From Euryarchaeota archaeon UBA251 (lineage in GTDB: Archaea; Thermoplasmatota; Poseidoniia; Poseidoniales; Thalassarchaeaceae), in NCBI GenBank assembly GCA_002497905.1, contig DAFJ01000003.1, positions 1 to 8,844 on the forward strand: a DNA stretch of 8,844 nucleotides. Reading direction: 5' to 3'. The stretch's first letter is position 1; each line of letters opens with the position of its first letter. Made by a program: the position numbers and the translations under genes. Under the pieces are notes generated by a model that was not told the origin of the DNA, did no database searches, and saw only the letters and a program-made list of their open reading frames with translations. Below, piece by piece: positions 1 to 5,841 of this stretch.

Positions 1-12
1 GGAACAATAAAA

Positions 13-1020
13 ATGGAATCCGTTTCAATACCTGCCGAATCCACGCCCTCATCCAGCGGCATGCTTCAAGGAGAAATAGCACTCAAAAGCGTACACGGGA
101 AGTATCTGAATGCAACGCCTGAAGGAAGGGCGGAGTGGGACGACGACGTTGCTCATGTGGGGGAATATTTCCGTGTGGAACAACGGCAAAACGGCAAGAT
201 CGCACTCAGGAGTGCATTCGACATGTATGTGTCAGCACAGCCCGACGGCAGCGTGAAAATCAATAGTAGAGAGGCACCACCTGACGGATGGGAGGAATTC
301 ACAGTCGAATACCGCAGCAATGATGTGGTCTGTTTGAAGTCCTGTCATGGGAAGTACTTGAGTGCACAAAAGGACGGTCCAGAATGGTGGGATTGGACCA
401 TGCGCCAAGAGGCGGATGCTCAAGACATCCAGATTGAACAGTATCACAAAACAAGTGAACCTATCTTGAGTGAACCCATCTTGAATTCTGACCAGAAATA
501 CGTGTTTGCTCCTGAACACAAGGGATGGCATTGGCACAACGAACGTGCTCGGGCAATGGGAGGACACATCGCTTCAGTCACCAGCGCGGAGGAGAACGAA
601 GATATCACTCGAATTTCCGGCGGGGCACCGGTATGGCTCGGTGGTATCAGGAAAGGGGCTCGATACCGTGGAAAACCTCTCGCAGTCGCAGACCGTAAAC
701 CCGGTGATCCTGGCGAAGTGGGCCCAGGTGCTGAAGACTGGTACTGGTCGGATGGCCGACCTTGGTCATACACGAACTGGGGTCCTGGCGAGCCGAATAA
801 CTGGGACGCTGGCGAAAATCGAGTACAACATCTGGGCAAATTCGGTGCGGTATGGAACGATGTCGGCGAAGACTGGGAAGGGCCTGCAGTGTACAGAATA
901 CCAGCCAAATCCACGCCTTACGAAGGAAACTCGGCAACTAGTGATCAGGAGAAGATTAACGAAGACCTCCTAATCCGAGAATTCCAAGATCAGTTCGCGA
1001 AAGACCACCTTGATTTCTAG
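13..1020 (+). CDS. Fascin-like beta-trefoil plus C-type lectin-like domain protein
   Basis: Two carbohydrate/protein-binding modules are fused. Residues ~20-145 hold three repeats of about 42 residues with the fascin-type signature: IALKSVHGKYLNA (22-34), IALRSAFDMYVSA (63-75) and VCLKSCHGKYLSA (106-118), enough for one complete beta-trefoil. Residues ~160-296 are a C-type lectin-like domain, with the helix region (WHWHNERARAMGGHIASV), WLGG (208-211), the long-loop calcium/sugar motif EPN (260-262) and WND (281-283). The usual disulfide cysteines are absent; the only cysteines are C107 and C111 in the trefoil. Residues 227-242 form a Gly/Pro-rich insertion. The C-terminus (~310-335) is a charged tail. 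No signal peptide is seen after the ATG at 13, but the frame stays open to base 1, so the true start may lie outside the window and the N-terminus is uncertain. A role in glycan or surface binding is inference; the ligand is unknown. Confidence 0.85.
   Translation: MESVSIPAESTPSSSGMLQGEIALKSVHGKYLNATPEGRAEWDDDVAHVGEYFRVEQRQNGKIALRSAFDMYVSAQPDGSVKINSREAPPDGWEEFTVEYRSNDVVCLKSCHGKYLSAQKDGPEWWDWTMRQEADAQDIQIEQYHKTSEPILSEPILNSDQKYVFAPEHKGWHWHNERARAMGGHIASVTSAEENEDITRISGGAPVWLGGIRKGARYRGKPLAVADRKPGDPGEVGPGAEDWYWSDGRPWSYTNWGPGEPNNWDAGENRVQHLGKFGAVWNDVGEDWEGPAVYRIPAKSTPYEGNSATSDQEKINEDLLIREFQDQFAKDHLDF
454..483 (+). repeat. 15-bp tandem direct repeat in the inter-domain linker
   Basis: AGTGAACCTATCTTG (454-468) is followed directly by AGTGAACCCATCTTG (469-483), with one mismatch. 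It encodes SEPIL-SEPIL (residues 148-157), exactly between the beta-trefoil and the lectin-like domain. It looks like an in-frame slippage duplication that lengthened the linker. Confidence 0.85.
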
Positions 1021-1043
1021 TCAGAAGCAATTTCTTTAATTTG

Positions 1044-1051
1044 TTCATATA
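1044..1051 (+). promoter_or_regulatory. TATA-like promoter element for rmuC
   Basis: TTCATATA is centred about 27 nt before the ATG at 1074. That is the archaeal TATA-box distance for a transcript starting at or next to the start codon. No Shine-Dalgarno lies before 1074. The T-rich stretch just upstream (1030-1045) may also terminate the preceding lectin gene. Assigned from spacing only. Confidence 0.45.
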
Positions 1052-1073
1052 CCCCCGCGCCTTTTCCTCTATT

Positions 1074-2066
1074 ATGGAAAACGAGTCAGTTTTGATTCTC
1101 ATAGGAATCCTTGCGATTATTCTCCTAATGTTTGCTAATCTGTGGTTGCTTAAGGAAAAGAAAGACCCCCCCTCTGCACTGGAGATTGGACAGGCACTCA
1201 CATTTCCAACAACTCCGGAGATTGCACAAGCGTTGAATATACCGAGTACGGAGGATTTGAAGACCGCGCTCAGTGCAAGCCTAGAAGACAAGCAAATATC
1301 CTCAAAGATTGGAGCATTTACGATCCTATCCACTCAGATGACAGAAGCTACGGCTAAATTCAATCAGATGGTCCAAACGAAGAGCAAAAGAGCTGCATGG
1401 GGAGAGTGGCATCTCGAAGAAGAACTGAAAGAGACATTTCCAAATGTACAGATTCGTTCAGAAGTAAAGGAATTGGGGAATCTTAAGCCTGATGCGCATG
1501 TCAGGACTCCTGATGGAAAAATTCTGATTGTAGATTCAAAGTTCGTCTATGATACATATAACAAGATACAGGACACTCCTGAATCTCAAATTGAAACTCT
1601 GAAGAAACTTCAAACAACGTTCGTCAATGATGTGAGGAAACACGTTGAAAAGATCGAGAGCGACTATGTTCAACCTGGAAAAGGAACGCATGAAGTTGCG
1701 TACATGTACATCCCATCAATGGGAGTATACGAATATCTGATTGAATATGAATCTGCAACAGTTCGCTGGGCTGCATCAAAGGGTGTAGTGATTTGTTCAC
1801 CTGTCAATCTCATGGCAAATATGCACATGCTCGAAATTGTTCGTATGGCCCAAAATATGTCGAGTATGCACAACGAGATTTTAGATGCTCATCTACGAAT
1901 TAAGAAGAGTTTTGATGAGTTTGAGGAAGAATACAAAAAGCTCAGCAATCACTTGAAAAATGCTGTTTCCAAGAGAGATGAAGTTACTGCACTAAAAGAA
2001 AAATTAAGTTCGGAAATCACCGGTCTTTCCTCAATTGACAATTCGATTGCAGAAGATATTGAGTAG
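1074..2066 (+). CDS. rmuC: RmuC family protein, membrane-anchored
   Basis: RmuC proteins are predicted restriction-endonuclease-fold proteins; E. coli RmuC limits inversions between short inverted repeats. The ATG at 1074 gives 330 residues. An upstream in-frame TTG at 1041 would add 11 residues but lies within the TATA-like region, so 1074 is preferred. Residues 6-26 are one hydrophobic helix, so the protein is probably tethered to the membrane with its C-terminal part inside. The RmuC domain spans ~103-290: WGEWHLEEEL (109-118), KPDAHV (138-143), ILIVDSKF (150-157; the D154-x-K156 pair fits a PD-(D/E)xK site), then VAYMYIPSMGVYEYL (208-222) and the VVICSPVNLMANMHMLE block (238-254). Residues ~275-312 look coiled-coil. 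It is shorter than E. coli RmuC (about 475 aa), mainly because the N-terminal coiled coil is reduced. The family call is firm; the activity in this organism is unproven. Confidence 0.9.
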   Translation: MENESVLILIGILAIILLMFANLWLLKEKKDPPSALEIGQALTFPTTPEIAQALNIPSTEDLKTALSASLEDKQISSKIGAFTILSTQMTEATAKFNQMVQTKSKRAAWGEWHLEEELKETFPNVQIRSEVKELGNLKPDAHVRTPDGKILIVDSKFVYDTYNKIQDTPESQIETLKKLQTTFVNDVRKHVEKIESDYVQPGKGTHEVAYMYIPSMGVYEYLIEYESATVRWAASKGVVICSPVNLMANMHMLEIVRMAQNMSSMHNEILDAHLRIKKSFDEFEEEYKKLSNHLKNAVSKRDEVTALKEKLSSEITGLSSIDNSIAEDIE

Positions 2067-2092
2067 GCCTACAGTCAATCACTATCTGTTTG

Positions 2093-2161
2093 ATGATGGC
2101 CCGAAGGGTCATGAGGGGTAGACCACGCCTCGTGGACTGGAGGAGACGAAATGACGCGTGA
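2093..2161 (+). CDS. Possible Arg-rich upstream ORF in the ABC-F leader
   Basis: An ATG-ATG at 2093/2096 opens a 22-codon frame ending in TGA at 2159-2161, which overlaps the first codons of the ABC-F gene in another frame. Eight of its 22 codons are Arg (CGA, AGG, AGG, AGA, CGC, AGG, AGA, CGA). A later in-frame ATG at 2111 is preceded by AAGGG (2104-2108). Some leader peptides of antibiotic-resistance ABC-F genes act by ribosome stalling, so the position is suggestive. However, the last three Arg codons are simply the Shine-Dalgarno region read in this frame, and a short ORF here could arise by chance. Treat as a hypothesis. Confidence 0.2.
   Translation: MMARRVMRGRPRLVDWRRRNDA
2096..2135 (+). 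promoter_or_regulatory. Two hairpins in the leader of the ABC-F gene
   Basis: Hairpin 1 (2096-2112) pairs ATGGCCC with GGGTCAT around a GAA loop: seven pairs, one of them G-U. Hairpin 2 (2123-2135) pairs CCACG with CGTGG around a CCT loop: five perfect pairs. Alternative pairings exist: GGTC (2107-2110) with GACC (2121-2124) would disrupt both hairpins, and CCTC (2128-2131) with GAGG (2140-2143) would cover the Shine-Dalgarno and disrupt hairpin 2. No long T run follows hairpin 1, so an intrinsic bacterial-type terminator is unlikely. Regulation of translation is possible but not shown. Confidence 0.35.
2139..2145 (+). promoter_or_regulatory. Strong Shine-Dalgarno of the ABC-F gene
   Basis: GGAGGAG ends 5 nt before the ATG at 2151 and fixes that start. 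It is the clearest well-spaced ribosome binding site in the window. There is no AT-rich box 26 nt before 2151, so this gene is translated from a leadered message, either from its own upstream promoter (GATATTG at 2055-2061 is a weak candidate) or by read-through from rmuC 84 nt upstream. Confidence 0.75.
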
Positions 2162-3791
2162 ACTCATTCTTGTGGATGACATCCACAAGGCGTTTGGGGC
2201 AAAGGTTGTCTTCGAAGGAATCTCCCTCCGTATCGACGAGGGTGATCGCATCGGTATCGTTGGACACAATGGTTCTGGGAAAACTACGCTTCTGAATCTC
2301 ATCTCCGATCAAGAAGTGGATATGGGAGATATCAAGTTCAGTCCGGGACTGAGAATTGCCTATCTTACACAGATTCGTGACCTTGACGAGAGTGCAACAA
2401 TCGAAGAGGAACTAGGGCGACGTGGTCGACAATTTGAGGATCTTGAGAATGAAATTGCAGAAATAGAGGCACAAATGGCAGACCCTTCGTTCTATGACTC
2501 CGATTGGCAACCAGTCATGGATCGTTACTCTGAACTCCAATCAATGATGGCAAAATCCGGTGGCATGGATGCTGCTGGTCATGCGCAGAATATTATGGAG
2601 AAGTTAGGCCTTGGACACCACCCGCTCAGTATGCCATTATCCAATCTCTCGGGTGGCGAGCGTGCAAAGGTCGCTCTAGCTCGCCAACTCGTCGGACTCG
2701 ATGACATCGATCTCCTCTTCCTTGACGAACCTACGAATCACCTCGACATCGAGACATTGGAATGGCTCGAAGACTTCCTTCTAGAATTCCAAGGAGCATT
2801 GCTAATCGTCAGTCACGATCGTTACTTCCTCGACCGTGTCGCAAACAACATCGTCGAAGTGGCAGATGCTAAAATCAAGGGATTCGGTGGAAATTACACT
2901 GCTTTCCAAAAGCAGAAGGAACTGTTCATGCAAACCCTTGACGATCGAATCGAGAAGGCGCAGAAGGAAATCAAGCGACTCACTGGTGCGCTCCAATCGA
3001 TGAAACGCGCAAACAAGTACGACAAGTCAATCTCGCAAAAGCGGTTCATGCTAAGCCGTGCTCAAGGTGAACTTCGCTGGCTCAAATCGATTAAGCCGAA
3101 ACAACGGAAGAACTTGAACTTCCAACTCAAGGCGACTGAAAAAGCGAGTATGGAAATTGCTGATCTTGACGAAGCATGCCTTACCTTCGATGGGCTTGAA
3201 CGCCCCATTCTGAATGATGTCCGCGTAGGGATATCGAAGGGGCAGCGCATCGGAATAGTGGGTGGAAACGGTGCAGGAAAAACAACTCTATTGCGAGTGA
3301 TTATCGGTGAAATTCCGCTTGACTCTGGAAAACTCGACGTGCCACCTGGTGTTCAGATTGGTTACTTCCACCAAGATCATCGCACACTCGAATTTGATGC
3401 AACACCAGTCGAACAGATTCAGAAGCTGAAACCGAAGATGGAATATGGAGACATTAGGGCCCTTCTTGGTCGCTTCCAATTCACATCAGAACAAGTAGGA
3501 ACAAAACTCGCTGACCTCAGCGGCGGCGAACGTGCACGCATTGCAATGCTCAAACTTCTTCTAGAGGAAAACAATGTGCTGCTCCTTGATGAGCCGACAA
3601 ATCATCTTGATATTCAAGCAAAGGAAGCACTAGAAGAGGCGCTAGAAGACTACGATGGGACTCTAGTTATCGTAAGCCACGATCGTTACTTCTTGGACCA
3701 AGTCTGCAACACAATTTGGCACCTACCTGGAGATGGTTCACTCAAAGTACATCCTGGCAACTATTCAGACTTCATGCGACGATCGTCGTGA
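2151..3791 (+). CDS. ABC-F family ATPase (ribosome-associated translation factor)
   Basis: ABC-F proteins are soluble twin-ATPase factors that bind the ribosomal E site and act on the peptidyl-transferase centre or P-site tRNA. This one is full length (546 aa). Domain 1: Walker A GHNGSGKT (38-45), signature LSGGE (166-170), Walker B LLFLDEP with E193, H-loop SHDR (221-224). An Arm-like helical insertion lies at ~90-155. The inter-domain linker (P-site tRNA interaction motif region) spans ~250-325 and is highly charged. Domain 2: Walker A GGNGAGKT (371-378), LSGGE (456-460), VLLLDEP with E481, SHDR (509-512). All catalytic motifs are intact and no transmembrane segment is present, which rules out a transporter. 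There is no long C-terminal extension. It resembles the EttA/Uup/YdiF-like housekeeping types; the exact subfamily is not assignable by eye, and nothing specific to antibiotic resistance is seen. The leader carries hairpins and a possible short ORF. Confidence 0.95.
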   Translation: MTRELILVDDIHKAFGAKVVFEGISLRIDEGDRIGIVGHNGSGKTTLLNLISDQEVDMGDIKFSPGLRIAYLTQIRDLDESATIEEELGRRGRQFEDLENEIAEIEAQMADPSFYDSDWQPVMDRYSELQSMMAKSGGMDAAGHAQNIMEKLGLGHHPLSMPLSNLSGGERAKVALARQLVGLDDIDLLFLDEPTNHLDIETLEWLEDFLLEFQGALLIVSHDRYFLDRVANNIVEVADAKIKGFGGNYTAFQKQKELFMQTLDDRIEKAQKEIKRLTGALQSMKRANKYDKSISQKRFMLSRAQGELRWLKSIKPKQRKNLNFQLKATEKASMEIADLDEACLTFDGLERPILNDVRVGISKGQRIGIVGGNGAGKTTLLRVIIGEIPLDSGKLDVPPGVQIGYFHQDHRTLEFDATPVEQIQKLKPKMEYGDIRALLGRFQFTSEQVGTKLADLSGGERARIAMLKLLLEENNVLLLDEPTNHLDIQAKEALEEALEDYDGTLVIVSHDRYFLDQVCNTIWHLPGDGSLKVHPGNYSDFMRRSS

Positions 3792-3799
3792 GTCCGAGG

Positions 3800-3807
3800 T
3801 TTTATTC
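3800..3807 (+). promoter_or_regulatory. TATA-like element for the SLOG gene
   Basis: TTTTATTC is centred about 26 nt upstream of the ATG at 3830, in the 38-nt gap after the ABC-F stop. No Shine-Dalgarno precedes that ATG, so the pattern fits a leaderless archaeal transcript and a promoter separate from the ABC-F gene. The T run may also help terminate the ABC-F transcript. Confidence 0.45.
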
Positions 3808-3819
3808 ACAACTAACGTG

Positions 3820-3831
3820 ATGCCATGGCAT
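3820..3831 (+). repeat. 12-bp perfect palindrome at the SLOG gene start
   Basis: ATGCCATGGCAT is its own reverse complement and ends inside the ATG at 3830. It sits just where the leaderless transcript would begin, so it could be an operator for a dimeric repressor. It could equally be chance. Confidence 0.4.
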
Positions 3832-4279
3832 GGCGGAGAATGACGGCGCGGGCACACTGCAGCGATTGGGTGGAAAAGATCTGAATGACGATGGGCGAAT
3901 AATCAATCTCGTAATTGTAGGATCAAGTCGCTTCTACGACTATTCCGTTATCGAAGATGCGATCGAAGATTGGGTCGAGATGGAAGCATATCCGGATATT
4001 GTAATCGTAGGTGGGGCAAGTGGTGTGGACTATCTCGCAGAAAGATGGGCAAACAATCACGCTATCCCTTTCGTAGTATTCTCTGAGCAGTGGAGTGCGC
4101 CTCGTCCAGGGCTTGAAGACTCAGGTAGAGGAGAGGCTCCAACATCTCTAACCCACCAACTTCTCGACGCTGCGACTCATATCCTTGCTTTTCCTAGTCC
4201 GACAAGTAAGTGGACTCGGAAAATCATCGATATGGCAAATGAGAGAGAAATCCCAATGGTCGTACACGAAGTAAACTGA
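3830..4279 (+). CDS. DUF2493/YspA-like SLOG-superfamily protein
   Basis: A 149-residue single-domain Rossmann protein of the cpYpsA-related SLOG group. After a 25-residue polar N-terminus come strand 1 and the phosphate loop NLVIVGSSRFYD (26-37), the second signature IVIVGGASGVDYLAERWA (57-74), the strand IPFVVF (79-84) with W88, and the C-terminal block HILAFPSPTSKWTRKII (117-133) leading to IPMVV. In relatives this last loop usually has a Ser-Gly-Thr; here it reads SKWT. SLOG domains bind nucleotides or nucleotide-derived ligands, and some occur in biological-conflict systems. The substrate here is unknown. The start at 3830 is supported by a TATA-like box at the right distance. The neighbour 40 nt downstream is a CREST membrane hydrolase with its own TATA-like box. 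Confidence 0.8.
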   Translation: MAENDGAGTLQRLGGKDLNDDGRIINLVIVGSSRFYDYSVIEDAIEDWVEMEAYPDIVIVGGASGVDYLAERWANNHAIPFVVFSEQWSAPRPGLEDSGRGEAPTSLTHQLLDAATHILAFPSPTSKWTRKIIDMANEREIPMVVHEVN

Positions 4280-4290
4280 ATGCCGGTATA

Positions 4291-4298
4291 CACAATAT
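4291..4298 (+). promoter_or_regulatory. TATA-like element for the ceramidase-like gene
   Basis: CACAATAT, followed by AG, is centred about 26 nt before the GTG at 4320. A GGAGG (4313-4317) is also present but only 2 nt from the GTG, which is too close for a normal Shine-Dalgarno. Leaderless initiation at 4320 is therefore the simpler reading. Confidence 0.4.
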
Positions 4299-4319
4299 AG
4301 TGGGTAGATTCCGGAGGCC

Positions 4320-5342
4320 GTGGAAGAAGAGAGAGAGGCGACATTTCCCGGGCCACGCCTGCTCGTAGGATCGATTATCAGCATCGCTTTCCTTTCTTTG
4401 TACTCACTTCTTGTTGTGCTTGATGTATGGCCCGAAGCCTCCGCTCTACCAGGTGAAGTCACAAATTGGTGTGAGAGAGCTGCTGACGGTTTGATACTAG
4501 AACCAGTAAACACTGTGACAAATCTTGCATTCGTGGTTGTTGGACTTCTAATTCTACATCGTACAGATCTACAGAAGATATCAGATGTCAACAGTTTCAC
4601 ACGAAACAAGTCAATGTCGACAGTATATGCTGGATCTGTCATGGCAATTGGACTCGGTAGTTTCGCAATGCATGGAACGAAAACAGAGATTGGGTCCTTT
4701 CTTGATTGGGGTGGAATGCTCGTATTCATTTTCTTTCCTCCATTATACAGATTGAAGGATTTCTTGGGGTGGTCGGATGATGCTTTGTTCCGAAATCACA
4801 TCATACTCTCAATACTCGTATTAGGTCTTGAACTCCTTCAGAACAGTGATGATATCTTAGGAGTAGGTGACGGTCTCAGAAGGTTCGGATGGTTCAATGG
4901 ATTCGTATGGGCTGTGATGATTGGTTTCTGGATTATTCTTGAGATTCGAATCGGCCTTGAACGGACTGATTTCAGTTCTAACCTTCGATTAATCATTATG
5001 AGTGCGCCACCGATCGCGCTGGCCTTAGGGACATACGCGTATAGCCATCCTTGGGAAATATACCTCTTGTGTGCGATGTTTGTTCTCATCTCTGTTCTAA
5101 TCAACGATCTGAAAACACCACGCATTGAACGCGATTCGCAGAAATGGGTTCTCCTCGGCACAAGTTCATTCATTCTTGGGATGCTTGTCTGGCCTTATGG
5201 CAAAGAAGGAAGTGCCTATTGTAATCCAGATTCTATACTGCAAATCCACGGACTGTGGCATCTACTCTGCGCATTCGCTACCTGGTGTTTCTATATCCAC
5301 TTCATGTCAGAACGAATTATCCAATCCGATGACGAAGAGTAG
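4320..5342 (+). CDS. Alkaline-ceramidase-like CREST membrane hydrolase
   Basis: Family PF05875: integral-membrane, zinc-dependent amide hydrolases that cleave ceramide in eukaryotes. The 340-aa protein has about seven hydrophobic helices (~14-34, 63-80, 102-118, 130-143, 158-172, 191-210, 224-262 in part, 277-291, 309-328). Signature residues: WCE (50-52) and EPVNT (61-65); S114 and H118 in GLGSFAMHGT; D129, exactly 11 residues after H118; H310 and H314 in IHGLWHLL. These match S77, H81, D92, H217 and H221 of human ACER3 in order and in local spacing, so the zinc site looks intact. The calcium-site residues D19 and N24 of ACER3 correspond to N49 and probably A54, so that site seems altered. 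The start is GTG 4320, supported by a TATA-like box. The substrate is unknown, since archaea are not known as typical sphingolipid makers. The gene converges on DoxX with a 1-nt gap. Confidence 0.88.
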   Translation: MEEEREATFPGPRLLVGSIISIAFLSLYSLLVVLDVWPEASALPGEVTNWCERAADGLILEPVNTVTNLAFVVVGLLILHRTDLQKISDVNSFTRNKSMSTVYAGSVMAIGLGSFAMHGTKTEIGSFLDWGGMLVFIFFPPLYRLKDFLGWSDDALFRNHIILSILVLGLELLQNSDDILGVGDGLRRFGWFNGFVWAVMIGFWIILEIRIGLERTDFSSNLRLIIMSAPPIALALGTYAYSHPWEIYLLCAMFVLISVLINDLKTPRIERDSQKWVLLGTSSFILGMLVWPYGKEGSAYCNPDSILQIHGLWHLLCAFATWCFYIHFMSERIIQSDDEE

Positions 5343-5343
5343 T

Positions 5344-5760
5344 TCAGCGCGACGGGATTGGGAGCTTACTGTTTCGCCCCCAGATTACGAAGGCCAACAA
5401 CCCCCCTGTCACTATGGGAGATGGAATGTTCGCCCATTGTCCAAGCCAAGAATACATGATTATGGCGATAATCACCACTAACATCAGGCCGGTTGCAGCC
5501 CAGACCGTAAGCTGGGGTTGGATACGCGTCGCAGCTGGTAGGATAAGCCCGATGCCGCCAAGCACCTCAGAGATACCTGCGAACTTTGGCACGAAGGTAG
5601 GTACGTGGGCAATGTAAGTGAAGCCCAATTCAATCAAATCCTCGTTTGATGTGAAGATGTTCGTCATACCTATCATGAAAAAGGAAATTCCCAAGAAACC
5701 TTGTACTGTCCATATAGAGACATTTAGGACCTTAGAATCAGGTTGAAATTGATTGGACAT
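5344..5760 (-). CDS. DoxX-like four-helix membrane protein
   Basis: A 138-residue protein with four hydrophobic segments (~13-33, 58-77, 84-104, 113-128), the DoxX/DoxX_2 layout. The family-typical block is PKFAGISEVLGGIGLILPAA (58-77), followed by TRIQP. The N-terminal helix contains the usual GxxFxxxGxxN-type pattern (GISFFMIGMTNIF). DoxX-like proteins are small membrane proteins, some tied to quinone/thiosulfate redox or stress responses; the function here cannot be read from the sequence. The ATG at 5760 has no Shine-Dalgarno but has a TATA-like box about 26 nt upstream. The stop codon lies 1 nt from the stop of the opposing ceramidase-like gene. Confidence 0.85.
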   Translation of the reverse strand: MSNQFQPDSKVLNVSIWTVQGFLGISFFMIGMTNIFTSNEDLIELGFTYIAHVPTFVPKFAGISEVLGGIGLILPAATRIQPQLTVWAATGLMLVVIIAIIMYSWLGQWANIPSPIVTGGLLAFVIWGRNSKLPIPSR

Positions 5761-5781
5761 TTAGGCAATAAATCTCTTTCA

Positions 5782-5790
5782 ATATTATTT
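5782..5790 (-). promoter_or_regulatory. TATA-like element for DoxX (divergent region)
   Basis: On the minus strand AAATAATAT is centred about 26 nt before the ATG at 5760. It lies in the 81-nt region (5761-5841) shared with the divergently transcribed small exported protein. Confidence 0.5.
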
Positions 5791-5841
5791 CAACTACCGT
5801 ATTTTCTACAGAGGCGTAATGTTTCCTCTCTTTAACAAGGT

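Noticed and set aside
506..973. 155-codon plus-strand frame inside the lectin gene, and a long antisense frame at 444-914
   Set aside because: Both lie wholly inside the fascin/lectin gene, whose frame shows clear domain motifs; the other frames encode no recognisable motif.
1041..1073. TTG at 1041 as the rmuC start
   Set aside because: It would lie in the TATA-like region and adds 11 residues before a typical membrane helix; ATG 1074 fits the promoter spacing.
2151..3791. Antibiotic-resistance ABC-F or ABC transporter ATPase
   Set aside because: No membrane partner and no resistance-specific feature is visible; the general ABC-F layout resembles housekeeping types.
4148..4729. 193-codon minus-strand frame across the SLOG end and ceramidase start
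   Set aside because: It overlaps two well-supported plus-strand genes and shows no domain; it is a shadow frame.
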